In this document: positions 14,204 through 22,215 of the stretch, one piece after another
How positions within the stretch are numbered: position 1 is the first letter of the stretch
Layout: each line of letters starts with the position of its first letter
Source of the DNA: Ruminococcus sp.
GTDB lineage: Bacteria > Bacillota > Clostridia > Oscillospirales > Ruminococcaceae
Direction of reading: 5' to 3'
Assembly (NCBI RefSeq): GCF_017464355.1
Contig: NZ_JAFUAG010000005.1
Span: 1 to 64,000 of the forward strand
Length of the DNA stretch: 64,000 bases
Notes under the pieces: generated by a model
The model's input: the letters and a program-made list of their open reading frames with translations, nothing else
Databases searched by the model: none
Told to the model about the DNA's origin: nothing
Position numbers and translations under genes: made by a program

Positions 14204-15343
14204 TCAGATAACTCTTACGCCTACAACGCCTGCAACGGCCTTAACAGCGTCAACGTTTGCAGCGCCCTTAACGTCCAGCATAGTGTAGCCCCATGCCTTC
14301 TTGGTTGCAGAAGCGGAAGCAACTACCTCAGCGCCCACAGCAGCCTTTACAGCGTCCTCGGTGACATCAGCCTTATGCAGAACGCAAACCAGCTGATCTG
14401 CGGTCTTAGCCAGCTCCAGGTTCGGGAAAGTGACAGAGTTCTTGATCTTGCCTCTCTCGATGTAGTCCATAAGCTCATCAGCAGCCATAACAGCGCAGTT
14501 GTCCTCGCTCTCGGGAGTAGAAGCGCCCAGATGAGGCAGAGTGATAACGTTCTCCTCGCCCAGACCGATATCGTCAGCGAAGTCGGTAACATACTTAGCT
14601 ACCTTGCCTGCCTTGATAGCTTCAACAACAGCAGCGGTATCTACCAGCTCACCTCTTGCAGCGTTGATGATACGTACACCGTCCTTCATCATAGCTATCT
14701 GCTCCTTGGAGATGCTGTTCTTTGCATCGGGAGTGAAAGGAACGTGCAGAGTGATGTAATCGGAGTTCTTATAGATCTCGTCCTTGCTGTCAACTACCTT
14801 GACGGAAGAGTCCAGAGCCTTTGCAGCAGCCTCGGACAGGAAGGGGTCGAAGCCGATAACGTTCATGCCCAGAGCAACAGCAGCGTTAGCTACCTTGCCG
14901 CCGATAGCGCCCAGACCGATAACGCCCAGGGTCTTGCCGAAGATCTCGGGGCCTGCGAACTTAGCCTTGCCGCCCTCAACAGTCTTGGGAGCGTCCTCAG
15001 TGCCCTTCAGGGAGTTAGCCCATGCAGCAGCCTCGGTTATCCTTCTGGAGGACAGCAGCAGTGCGCAGATCACCAGCTCCTTAACAGCGTTTGCGTTAGC
15101 ACCGGGGGTGTTGAAAACAACTACGCCCTGCTCAGCGCACTTATCAACGGGGATATTGTTGACACCTGCGCCTGCTCTTGCGATAGCCAGCAGAGAAGCG
15201 GGCATCTCATAGTCGTGCAGCTTGGCGGAACGTACCATTATAGCGGTAGGCTCAGCGCACTCATCGGTGATGGTGTAAGCAGCCTTATCGAACTTATCGG
15301 TACCGCAGGCTGCGATCTTATTCATTGTAAGAATATTGTACAT
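14204..15343 (-). CDS. serA: D-3-phosphoglycerate dehydrogenase
   Basis: A 379-residue NAD-dependent enzyme for the first step of serine synthesis, 3-phosphoglycerate to 3-phosphohydroxypyruvate. The substrate part shows GAGVNNIPVDKC, the Rossmann site GVIGLGAIGGKVAN, the catalytic arginine in NAARGELVD and the histidine in LPHLGASTPE. It ends in a short region of about 75 residues, much less than the ASB-ACT tail of long SerA forms. ATG at 15343 is nine bases past AAAAGGA; ATG at 15352 touches that site and is unlikely. It is the last gene of serC-DUF6440-serA. Confidence 0.93.
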   Translation of the reverse strand: MYNILTMNKIAACGTDKFDKAAYTITDECAEPTAIMVRSAKLHDYEMPASLLAIARAGAGVNNIPVDKCAEQGVVVFNTPGANANAVKELVICALLLSSRRITEAAAWANSLKGTEDAPKTVEGGKAKFAGPEIFGKTLGVIGLGAIGGKVANAAVALGMNVIGFDPFLSEAAAKALDSSVKVVDSKDEIYKNSDYITLHVPFTPDAKNSISKEQIAMMKDGVRIINAARGELVDTAAVVEAIKAGKVAKYVTDFADDIGLGEENVITLPHLGASTPESEDNCAVMAADELMDYIERGKIKNSVTFPNLELAKTADQLVCVLHKADVTEDAVKAAVGAEVVASASATKKAWGYTMLDVKGAANVDAVKAVAGVVGVRVI

Positions 15344-15367
15344 TGATATCATTCCTTTTCAATTAAA

Positions 15368-15550
15368 TTATCGGGGCAGCAGCTCCGCAGGAGTGACCAG
15401 CGGCTTCCCGTCCCTGTCGAGCAGCGGTGTAAGTCCTCCGCCGTAACCTTCCTTGATCCACAGGTAATTGACACCTGTTATCATATCAACGATTATCTGC
15501 GAGCCCGCTTCCTCATAGACCACAACAAAGCGCTTGTATTTTTTTGCCAT
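15368..15550 (-). CDS. DUF6440-family small protein in the ser operon
   Basis: A 60-residue protein with RFVVVYEE, IIVDMITGVNYLW and GYGGGLTPLLDRDGKP, which match my memory of the DUF6440 proteins of Firmicutes (function unknown). It lies between serC and serA on the same strand, 24 bp from serA, so it is very probably co-transcribed. GAGGATGAC precedes the ATG. A role tied to serine synthesis is only suggested by position. Confidence 0.65.
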   Translation of the reverse strand: MAKKYKRFVVVYEEAGSQIIVDMITGVNYLWIKEGYGGGLTPLLDRDGKPLVTPAELLPR

Positions 15551-15656
15551 TTGTCATCCTCACTTTTGCGGAAACATCTTCCCGTTTTGTTTTCTTTATA
15601 AATCGGCAACAGCGCAGACCGTTTACCGCCCTGCGCTATCGTCGTATATTACGTTA

Positions 15657-16742
15657 TTAAGCGTTCTCTTCCTCGAATTTCTTCATGAAAGCTACCAGCT
15701 TCTCAACGCCCTCGATAGGCATTGCGTTGTAAATAGAAGCTCTCATGCCGCCGACAGTTCTGTGACCCTTCAGGTTCTCGAAGCCTGCAGCCTTAGCCTC
15801 AGCTACGAACTTCTTGTCCAGATCCTCGTTGCCTGTTACGAAAGGAACGTTCATCAGGGATCTGTCCTCGGGAACAACGGTGCCCTTGAAGAGCTTGCTG
15901 CTGTCCAGGAAATCATAGAGTATCTTAGCCTTCTTCTCGTTGTGAGCCTTCATGCCCTCAAGGCCGCCCAGCTTCTTGATCCACTTGAATACCTTGCCGC
16001 AGATGTAGATACCGTAGCAGGGAGGAGTGTTGTACAGAGAATCATTGTCAGCCTGCAGCTTCCAGTTCATCATGGAAGGAGTCTGAGCAAAAGCGGGGCC
16101 GTCAGCGATCAGGTCTTCTCTTACGATAACGATCTGTACACCTGCAGGGCCTACGTTCTTCTGAACACCGCCGTATACGACGCCGTACTTGCTTACGTCG
16201 ATAGGCTCGCTCAGGAAGCAGCTGGAAACATCGGCTACCAGGATATGACCCTTGGTGTTAGGCAGAGTCTTGTACTTGGTACCGTAGATAGTGTTGTTCT
16301 CGCAGATGTAAACATAGTCTGCGTCCTCGGGAATGTCCAGATCGGAGCAGTCGGGGATATAGGAGAAGGTCTTGTCAGCAGAAGATGCTACCTTTACTAC
16401 CTCGCCGAACTTCTCAGCCTCAGCAGCAGCCTTCTTTGCCCACTGACCGGTGATGATGTAAGCAGCCTTGCCGTTCTTCATCAGGTTCATGGGAACTTCT
16501 GCAAATTGCAGAGATGCGCCGCCCTGTCTGAATATTACCTTATAGTTGTCGGGTATGTTCATCAGGTCGCGGAGATCCTTCTCAGCTTCCTTGATGATAT
16601 CGTCATAAGCCTTGGATCTGTGAGACATCTCCATTACGCTCATGCCTGTGCCCTTGTAATCGAGCATTTCCTCGGCAGCTTCCTTAAGAACTTCCTCGGG
16701 AAGTACAGCAGGACCTGCGCTGAAATTATAAACTCTGCCCAT
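15657..16742 (-). CDS. serC: Phosphoserine aminotransferase
   Basis: A 361-residue PLP enzyme converting 3-phosphohydroxypyruvate and glutamate to phosphoserine and 2-oxoglutarate. The start NFSAGPAVLPEEVL, FRQGGASLQF (phosphate and cofactor binding), ADVSSCFLSEPIDV, the PLP lysine in YGGVQKNVGPAGV and the GHRTVGGMRASIYNA motif are diagnostic. ATG at 16742 has GGAGG eight bases upstream; an in-frame ATG at 16757 does not. It is the first gene of the operon with serA. Phosphoserine phosphatase (serB) is not in the window. Confidence 0.95.
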   Translation of the reverse strand: MGRVYNFSAGPAVLPEEVLKEAAEEMLDYKGTGMSVMEMSHRSKAYDDIIKEAEKDLRDLMNIPDNYKVIFRQGGASLQFAEVPMNLMKNGKAAYIITGQWAKKAAAEAEKFGEVVKVASSADKTFSYIPDCSDLDIPEDADYVYICENNTIYGTKYKTLPNTKGHILVADVSSCFLSEPIDVSKYGVVYGGVQKNVGPAGVQIVIVREDLIADGPAFAQTPSMMNWKLQADNDSLYNTPPCYGIYICGKVFKWIKKLGGLEGMKAHNEKKAKILYDFLDSSKLFKGTVVPEDRSLMNVPFVTGNEDLDKKFVAEAKAAGFENLKGHRTVGGMRASIYNAMPIEGVEKLVAFMKKFEEENA

Positions 16743-16787
16743 TGTGATAACCTCCATATTATTAAAATAAATAAAATCAACACTATA

Positions 16788-16816
16788 ATTATATTACTTT
16801 ATGTCCCGATTGTCAA
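16788..16816 (-). promoter_or_regulatory. Promoter of the ser operon
   Basis: TTGACA (16811-16816) and TATAAT (16788-16793) on the minus strand with a 17-bp spacer. The leader is short, about 40 bases, leaving no room for a riboswitch. Confidence 0.88.
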
Positions 16817-17057
16817 GACCCCGCCCATAAACATTCTATAAATTTTGGAAGCCCATTTTTAGCAATTTTGAATAAAACGAACTTTGCAAATTCGTTTTGC
16901 AGAACAAAAGTCCCGTTCTTTGTGAAAGAACTGTCCGCTTTTGCAATTTTCATCTGCCGAAGCTGCAAGACTTACTGCAATTAACATTTGATATAAAAGT
17001 TGTACAAATTGTTTAAAGGAATAAAGGGGCAAAGCAGGTTATTCGGCGGGAGCGTTA
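16817..17057. other. Intergenic region between divergent ser and aminotransferase promoters
   Basis: No gene is seen. It has an 8-bp hairpin, AAAACGAA at 16874 with TTCGTTTT at 16891. The two promoters flank it about 240 bp apart. Confidence 0.5.
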
Positions 17058-17086
17058 TTGACAATGTCGGTAAATGGTGGTACAAT
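17058..17086 (+). promoter_or_regulatory. Promoter of the aminotransferase gene
   Basis: TTGACA (17058-17063), 17 bp, TACAAT (17081-17086). The leader to the start codon is about 107 bases. Confidence 0.8.
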
Positions 17087-17200
17087 GTAATTTAAAGTGT
17101 TTTCGGGACAGAGAGATGCGTCAAACTGTTTTCCGGGGACATACGGAGGAGCATGACTTATAAGCTTACATTATGATCAACATAAAGAAGGTAAACCAAA

Positions 17201-18418
17201 ATGAGAACATTTTCAAAATCACACAAGCTGGACAATGTCTGCTATGATATACGCGGACCTGTTATGGACGAGGCTGACAGAATGATAGCTGCGGGGGAAA
17301 AGATACTCAAGCTGAACATAGGCAACCCTGCGCCTTTCGACTTTGATGCGCCCCCCGAGATAATCAGGGCGATGACAGACAACCTGCACAATGCCCAGGG
17401 CTACTCCACATCAAAGGGCATAGTACAGGCTCGCGAGGCCATACTTAAGTATCACCGCGGCAAGGGCGTAAACGTGGCTTCGGTGGACGACATATACACA
17501 GGCAACGGTGTCAGCGAGCTTATCACCATGGTAATGCAGGGTCTGCTGGACAACGGCGACGAGGTGCTGGTGCCCGCCCCCGACTATCCTCTGTGGACAG
17601 CTTCTGTCACGCTGGCGGGCGGTACTGCGGTACACTACATCTGCGATGAAAGTTCCGAGTGGTACCCTGACATCGACGATATGGAATCGAAGATAACCGA
17701 CAGGACCAAGGCGGTAGTCATTATCAACCCCAACAACCCCACAGGTGCGGTATATCCCCGTGAGGTGCTGGAGAAGATAGCTGCCATGGCAAAAAGGCAT
17801 GAGCTGATAGTGTTCTCCGATGAGATATACGACAGGCTGCTCATGGACGGGGTGGAGCATACTTCCATAGCTTCCATTGACCCCGAGCTTTTCTGCATAA
17901 CCTTTAACGGTATATCCAAGTCCCATATGTCTGCGGGCTTCCGTGCGGGCTGGATGGTCCTCAGCGGCAACAAGAGCAACATGGGCGGCTACATCGAGGG
18001 TCTGAATATGCTGTCCTCCATGAGGCTCTGCTCAAACGTTCAGGCACAGTATGTCATACCTGCGGCGCTGACAGGCACAGGCGCACCCGACAGGGAGCTG
18101 CTGCCCGGGGGACGTATCTACGAGCAGAGAGAATGCATTTACACCCTCCTCAACGACATTGACGGCATAAGCGCTGTCAAGCCGAAGGCGGCCTTCTACA
18201 TCTTCCCGAAGATAGACGCGAAGAAATTCAACATAACCTCCGATGAGCAGTTCGTCCTTGACCTGCTGCGCACCAAGAAGATACTGCTGGTGGCAGGCGG
18301 CGGTTTCCACTGGGAACAGCCCGACCATTTCAGGATAGTTTATCTCCCCTGCATTGACCAGCTCAAGCTTTCCATGGCGGAGATGAAGGACTTCCTTTCT
18401 ACATACAAACAGAAATAA
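17201..18418 (+). CDS. Class I PLP aminotransferase, alanine transaminase (AlaA/AlaT) type
   Basis: A 405-residue fold-type I aminotransferase. MRTFSKSHKLDNVCYDIRGP and LNIGNPAPFDFDAP are typical of the AlaA/AlaT branch, which makes alanine from pyruvate and glutamate. INPNNPTGAVY, FSDEIYDRLLMDG, the PLP lysine in GISKSHMSAGFRAGW and the substrate arginine in FRIVYLP are present. It is monocistronic with its own promoter and terminator. Exact specificity among the alanine, valine and glutamate pyruvate groups is inferred. AAGAAGG precedes the ATG. Confidence 0.85.
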   Translation: MRTFSKSHKLDNVCYDIRGPVMDEADRMIAAGEKILKLNIGNPAPFDFDAPPEIIRAMTDNLHNAQGYSTSKGIVQAREAILKYHRGKGVNVASVDDIYTGNGVSELITMVMQGLLDNGDEVLVPAPDYPLWTASVTLAGGTAVHYICDESSEWYPDIDDMESKITDRTKAVVIINPNNPTGAVYPREVLEKIAAMAKRHELIVFSDEIYDRLLMDGVEHTSIASIDPELFCITFNGISKSHMSAGFRAGWMVLSGNKSNMGGYIEGLNMLSSMRLCSNVQAQYVIPAALTGTGAPDRELLPGGRIYEQRECIYTLLNDIDGISAVKPKAAFYIFPKIDAKKFNITSDEQFVLDLLRTKKILLVAGGGFHWEQPDHFRIVYLPCIDQLKLSMAEMKDFLSTYKQK

Positions 18419-18435
18419 TTCACGATCAGGTTTGT

Positions 18436-18476
18436 AACGAAGCTTTGCTGTTTTTGGCAGGGCTTCGTTTTTTATT
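18436..18476 (+). terminator. Terminator of the aminotransferase gene
   Basis: AACGAAGC (18436-18443) pairs with GCTTCGTT (18462-18469), then a T-run. Confidence 0.82.
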
Positions 18477-18562
18477 GTTTGTTGTGAGGTATGCACAGGG
18501 CGGGTGTCTTTTTCATGCCTGGAATGGGCTGATTTTCACAAAGATAATAAATTTCCCGAAAA

Positions 18563-18629
18563 CCTATTGACATAATAGGAAAAATATGATATCATTAGTT
18601 CATCGAAAGAAACCTAGTTACCTACTAGG
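18563..18629 (+). promoter_or_regulatory. metY promoter with two matching palindromic operators
   Basis: TTGACA (18567-18572), 17 bp, TATCAT (18590-18595). CCTATT-N5-AATAGG (18563-18579) overlaps the -35. CCTAGT-N5-ACTAGG (18613-18629) lies just past the start point. Both sit in AAA-CCTA..TAGG-AAAA context with centres 50 bp apart. The form recalls sites of Rrf2-family regulators such as CymR or IscR; that assignment is inference. Confidence 0.65.
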
Positions 18630-18639
18630 AAAACTAAGA

Positions 18640-18800
18640 TTAGAAAGCGGGCGATGATATGCGGTCGATAAATCGCAAGATAAAAGTTTCGCCCCACCTG
18701 CGAATGTGCAGGCGGGAAGACCTCCGATAAAAATTTTGACAAGCTGAGAGTTCCGCGGCGGGTGTGCCATAGGCTGCTGCGGAGATACGATAAACTGAAA
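18640..18800 (+). other. Structured leader of metY, not assigned to a known riboswitch
   Basis: The leader holds a CCTGC/GCAGG hairpin (about 18697-18712) inside a wider CGGTC/GACC pairing, then a CCGCGGC/GCTGCGG stem (about 18752-18780). No SAM-I, SAM-II or T-box core was recognised, and there is no T-run at its end. Confidence 0.4.
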
Positions 18801-18822
18801 TTAAAGAAATGAGGAATTTATC

Positions 18823-20121
18823 ATGAGTAACATAAATGAAAGAGCACTTAAGTTTGAGACCAGACAGCTGCACGTCGGCCAGGAGAGCGCCGACCCCGTT
18901 ACCGATGCAAGGGCTGTGCCTATCTACCTGACATCTTCTTACGTTTTCCACAACTCAGAGCACGCAGCTGACCGCTTCGGCCTGAGAGATGCAGGCAACA
19001 TCTACGGCAGACTTACCAACCCCACCCAGGGCATTTTTGAAGAGCGCATAGCTTCCCTGGAAGGCGGTGTGGCAGCCCTGGCAGTTTCCTCGGGTGCAGC
19101 AGCCCTGACCTACGCTATACAGGGTGTGGCTCATGCAGGTGATCACATCGTAGCTGCAAAGAACATCTACGGCGGCACCTACAACCTGCTCAAGCACACA
19201 CTTCCCGCTTACGGCATTGAGACCACCTTTGTTGACCCCTTTGACTACGCTGCTATCGAGGCTGCTATACAGGATAACACCAAGGCCATCGAGATAGAGA
19301 CCCTGGGCAACCCCAACTCTGAGGTAGTTGACATAGCACGCATAGCAGAGATCGCTCATGCCCACAAGATACCCCTTATAGTTGACAACACCTTCGCTAC
19401 CCCCTATCTGGTAAGGCCTATCGAGTACGGTGCAGATATCGTGGTACATTCGGCTACCAAGTTCATCGGCGGCCACGGCACCACCATCGGCGGTGTTATA
19501 GTTGACAGCGGCAAGTTCGACTGGGAGGGCGCAAACAAGCACCCCTGGCTGTTTGAACCCAATGTGAGCTACCATGGCGTAAGCTTCACAAAGGCTGTGG
19601 GCGCGGCAGCATATGTTACCTACATAAGGGCTATACTGCTGAGAGATACAGGCTCTACCCTTTCACCTGTACACGCATTCATCTTCCTGCAGGGTCTGGA
19701 AACTCTGTCACTGAGAGTTGAGCGCCATGTGGAGAATGCACTGAAGGTCGTTCAGTTCCTGAAGGATCAGCCCCAGGTAGAAAAGGTAAATCACCCCTCT
19801 ATCTCCGAAGACCCTGTTCAGCAGGAGCTTTACAAGAAGTATTTCCCCAACGGCGGCGGCTCTATCTTCACCTTTGAGATAAAGGGCGGTGCGGCCGAGG
19901 CACAGAAGTTCATCGACAACCTGCAGCTGTTCAGCCTGCTGGCAAACGTGGCTGATGTGAAGTCACTGGCTATACACCCCGCTTCCACCACTCACTCTGA
20001 GTGCAACGAGGAAGAGCTGCTGGATCAGGGTATCAAGCCCAACACCATAAGACTTTCCATAGGCACAGAGCATATCGATGACATCATCGAGGATCTGGCC
20101 GAGGCATTCAAGGCTCTCTGA
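18823..20121 (+). CDS. metY: O-acetylhomoserine sulfhydrylase
   Basis: A 432-residue Cys/Met-metabolism PLP enzyme that makes homocysteine from O-acetylhomoserine and sulfide. It begins FETRQLHVGQ and carries PIYLTSSYVF, YGRLTNPTQGIFEERIA, the cofactor stretch SSGAAALTYAI, VDNTFATPYLVRP, the PLP lysine in VHSATKFIGGHGTTIGG and SLAIHPASTTHSE. The length and the long insert after GTTIGG favour MetY over the shorter MetB or MetC. It is monocistronic. Two operator-like palindromes suggest repression by a sulfur-sensing regulator, none of which is encoded here. A GAGGAATTTATC site precedes the ATG. Confidence 0.92.
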   Translation: MSNINERALKFETRQLHVGQESADPVTDARAVPIYLTSSYVFHNSEHAADRFGLRDAGNIYGRLTNPTQGIFEERIASLEGGVAALAVSSGAAALTYAIQGVAHAGDHIVAAKNIYGGTYNLLKHTLPAYGIETTFVDPFDYAAIEAAIQDNTKAIEIETLGNPNSEVVDIARIAEIAHAHKIPLIVDNTFATPYLVRPIEYGADIVVHSATKFIGGHGTTIGGVIVDSGKFDWEGANKHPWLFEPNVSYHGVSFTKAVGAAAYVTYIRAILLRDTGSTLSPVHAFIFLQGLETLSLRVERHVENALKVVQFLKDQPQVEKVNHPSISEDPVQQELYKKYFPNGGGSIFTFEIKGGAAEAQKFIDNLQLFSLLANVADVKSLAIHPASTTHSECNEEELLDQGIKPNTIRLSIGTEHIDDIIEDLAEAFKAL

Positions 20122-20206
20122 TACTCAGTGCGGAGTAACGAAGAGACAGCATAACAAAGTTTTCCACAGATCATTGATCTACACACATACCTTCTTATAC
20201 AAACAG

Positions 20207-20245
20207 GACCGCTGCGGCAAGCCATAGTACCGCAGCGGTCTTTTT
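20207..20245 (+). terminator. Terminator of metY
   Basis: GACCGCTGCGG (20207-20217) pairs perfectly with 20230-20240, followed by TTTTT. Confidence 0.9.
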
Positions 20246-20280
20246 CTGCTTTATCTTCTCCGCTAAAGCTAAAAGAAAAA

Positions 20281-20304
20281 GACGGAGCATCGCTCCGCCT
20301 CTCA
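20281..20304 (-). terminator. Terminator after the PII-like gene
   Basis: GACGGAGC and GCTCCGCC form a tight hairpin at 20281-20299. The minus strand continues TTTTTCTTTT. Confidence 0.65.
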
Positions 20305-20309
20305 TATCA

Positions 20310-20648
20310 TTATTTTATGCCCTCGGCAAAGGTTATGGGCACACCGAAAAGCACACCTGCATTAGGCTTAGAAAGGTCTCCCGTAACGCTTACAATGGCA
20401 TCTCTTGCCACCTGCACCTGGGCGTCATCGACGGCCACGAAAATGGTCTTGCCTTTCTGGTTGGGGTCTTCACCGCTGAGCATGGCTCTCAGCACACCTA
20501 TCATGGGCAGGTTATCCATATCCGAAATGGACTTTGCCATACCCACACTGTCTATGCAGGTGCCGCCCCTGATGCCCGCAGCAGCCAGCGCGTGCATTAC
20601 CTCGTCTACCAGTTCCACTCTTTTTATGACTAAAAACAACAGCTGCAT
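20310..20648 (-). CDS. PII-like signalling protein
   Basis: A 112-residue small protein with a GlnB-like pattern: the opening MQLLFLVIKRVELVDEVMHAL, a central glycine-rich loop (AAAGIRGGTCIDSVGMAKS) and the second beta-alpha-beta unit KTIFVAVDDAQVQVARDAIVSVTG. It lacks the canonical T-loop tyrosine, so it is a divergent member with unknown ligand. ATG at 20648 is nine bases past AAAGGA; a GTG at 20657 is too close to that site. It lies 39 bp after prmA on the same strand and is probably co-transcribed. Confidence 0.6.
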   Translation of the reverse strand: MQLLFLVIKRVELVDEVMHALAAAGIRGGTCIDSVGMAKSISDMDNLPMIGVLRAMLSGEDPNQKGKTIFVAVDDAQVQVARDAIVSVTGDLSKPNAGVLFGVPITFAEGIK

Positions 20649-20687
20649 TTTATGCACTTCCTTTCTCTCGCTGTTTCTCTTTGAAGC

Positions 20688-21662
20688 TCAGGCCTGCGGC
20701 GCTGTGAAAGCGGCTGCGACCCAGTCCTCCTTTTCTCTTATCTCGTCAAGCACGAAGCCCTGCGCCTTTATAACATCAAGCACCTCGTCCTTGCGCATAT
20801 CTATTATGCCCGAAACTATCAGCCTGCCCCCTGCTTTCAGGAAGCCCTTGAAAAGCCCGCTCATGCCGATGAGGACATCAGCCACGATATTTGCACACAC
20901 CAGGTCATAGCCGCTGCCTATATCGCCCACAAGCTTTGCGTCATCAATGACATTTCCGCATACCGCACGGTACTTTTCAGCTGGGATATTATTCTTCTCG
21001 GCATTCTCCCCTGCTATCTTCACGGAGTTTGCGTCTATATCCACTGCTGTGCAGCTCTCAGCCCCCAGCAGCACTGCGCCTATGGAAAGTATACCGCTGC
21101 CGCAGCCAAGGTCAAGGACCCTGTCCTGCTCCGTCAGGTACTTCTCCACCAGTTCAAGACAGAGCTGGGTGGTGTTGTGCTGGCCTGTGCCAAAGCTGGA
21201 GGCGGGGTCTATCTCCAGTATCTTCCTGGTCTCCCCTTCCTTCACTTCTTCCCAGCTGGGCTTTATCAGCAGCTTGTCCCCTATCTCCAGAGGCTTGAAA
21301 TACTGCTTCCAGTTATTCGCCCAATCCTCTTCACGGACATTTTTCAGCTCATATTCCAGCCTGCCGAAAGCGCCTTCGCTGTCCCGTTCTTTCAGCGCTC
21401 TCAGTTCTGCCTTGACAGCTTCAAGGTAATCAAGACCCTGGGCATTCTCGGGAAGATAGGCGGTGACGGTGGTCTCGCAGTCCTTAAGTCCCATGAGGTC
21501 ATCATCTATATAATCCCAGTTTACACTTTTATCGCTGAGAAATTCCTCGAAATCCGCAGCGTCCTTTATAACAAATCCGTTGATACCCAGTCCCAGCAGA
21601 CAGCCCGTAACAGGCTCTATGCCCGCAGAGGTGGTAAAAATATCGACTTCGACCCAGTTCAT
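20688..21662 (-). CDS. prmA: Ribosomal protein L11 methyltransferase
   Basis: A 324-residue SAM-dependent enzyme that methylates lysines of L11. The N-terminal substrate domain opens MNWVEVDIFTT. The catalytic part has LEIDPASSFGTGQHNTT, motif I VLDLGCGSGILSIGA, AVDIDANSVKIA and motif IV CANIVADVL, all characteristic of PrmA. It has its own promoter (21728-21756) and is followed by the PII-like gene. Confidence 0.92.
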   Translation of the reverse strand: MNWVEVDIFTTSAGIEPVTGCLLGLGINGFVIKDAADFEEFLSDKSVNWDYIDDDLMGLKDCETTVTAYLPENAQGLDYLEAVKAELRALKERDSEGAFGRLEYELKNVREEDWANNWKQYFKPLEIGDKLLIKPSWEEVKEGETRKILEIDPASSFGTGQHNTTQLCLELVEKYLTEQDRVLDLGCGSGILSIGAVLLGAESCTAVDIDANSVKIAGENAEKNNIPAEKYRAVCGNVIDDAKLVGDIGSGYDLVCANIVADVLIGMSGLFKGFLKAGGRLIVSGIIDMRKDEVLDVIKAQGFVLDEIREKEDWVAAAFTAPQA

Positions 21663-21727
21663 AGCAATTTCCTTTCATACCATTCAGGTATACAAACAAT
21701 TATCAAAAATCAACTATCACTTTTAGC

Positions 21728-21756
21728 ATTATATCATACTTTACACAAATTGTAAA
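21728..21756 (-). promoter_or_regulatory. Promoter of prmA
   Basis: On the minus strand TTTACA (21751-21756) and TATAAT (21728-21733) with a 17-bp spacer. Confidence 0.8.
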
Positions 21757-21779
21757 TACTTTTCACATAAAATTCACAC

Positions 21780-22205
21780 TTACTGCGGCTTATGCTTGCG
21801 GCGGTAAGCCAGGTAGCTTTCCAGTATGATAGTTGCGGCCACCGTATCTACCACGGCTTTGCGCTTTTTTCCGCGCACATTGGTCTCATTGAGGAACCGG
21901 TGGGCTGTCACGGTAGTTGAGCGCTCGTCCCACATCTTCACCTCAACGTCCACCAGCTGTCTGAGCATTTCCCCGAAGGCTTCGCACTTTTCCGCCCGTT
22001 CGCCGCGGGTGCCGTTCATGTTCAGTGGCAGACCCACTATTATCTCCCCTGCCTGCTGCTGCGCTGCGATATCAGCTATCTTCTGCGCCAGCCTGTCGGC
22101 GTGGTACTCGGTTATGGTACACACGGGGGAGGCGAGGAATTCAGAGTTATCCGAAACTGCAATGCCTGTTCTGGCATCGCCGTAATCAACTGCAAGTATA
22201 CGCAT
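21780..22205 (-). CDS. ruvX: YqgF/RuvX-family putative Holliday junction resolvase
   Basis: A 141-residue RNase H-fold nuclease. The first strand carries MRILAVDYGDARTGIAVSD with the catalytic aspartate. EIIVGLPLNMNGTRGERA, VKMWDERSTTVTAH and the final acidic KAVVDTVAATIILESYL complete the active site. The family acts on pre-16S rRNA 5' end maturation (YqgF) and possibly on DNA junctions. It follows the membrane-protein gene by 10 bp and is co-transcribed with it. Confidence 0.9.
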   Translation of the reverse strand: MRILAVDYGDARTGIAVSDNSEFLASPVCTITEYHADRLAQKIADIAAQQQAGEIIVGLPLNMNGTRGERAEKCEAFGEMLRQLVDVEVKMWDERSTTVTAHRFLNETNVRGKKRKAVVDTVAATIILESYLAYRRKHKPQ

Positions 22206-22215
22206 GGCGCCCTCC

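Noticed and set aside
15534-16841. A 435-codon plus-strand frame
   Set aside because: It lies opposite serC, which has full family motifs, and also runs through the ser promoter.
18563-18822. A SAM riboswitch before metY
   Set aside because: The conserved SAM-I core (AGAGGTGGAGGGA... and the CGGCAACC segment) is not present, and no other known SAM class was recognised.
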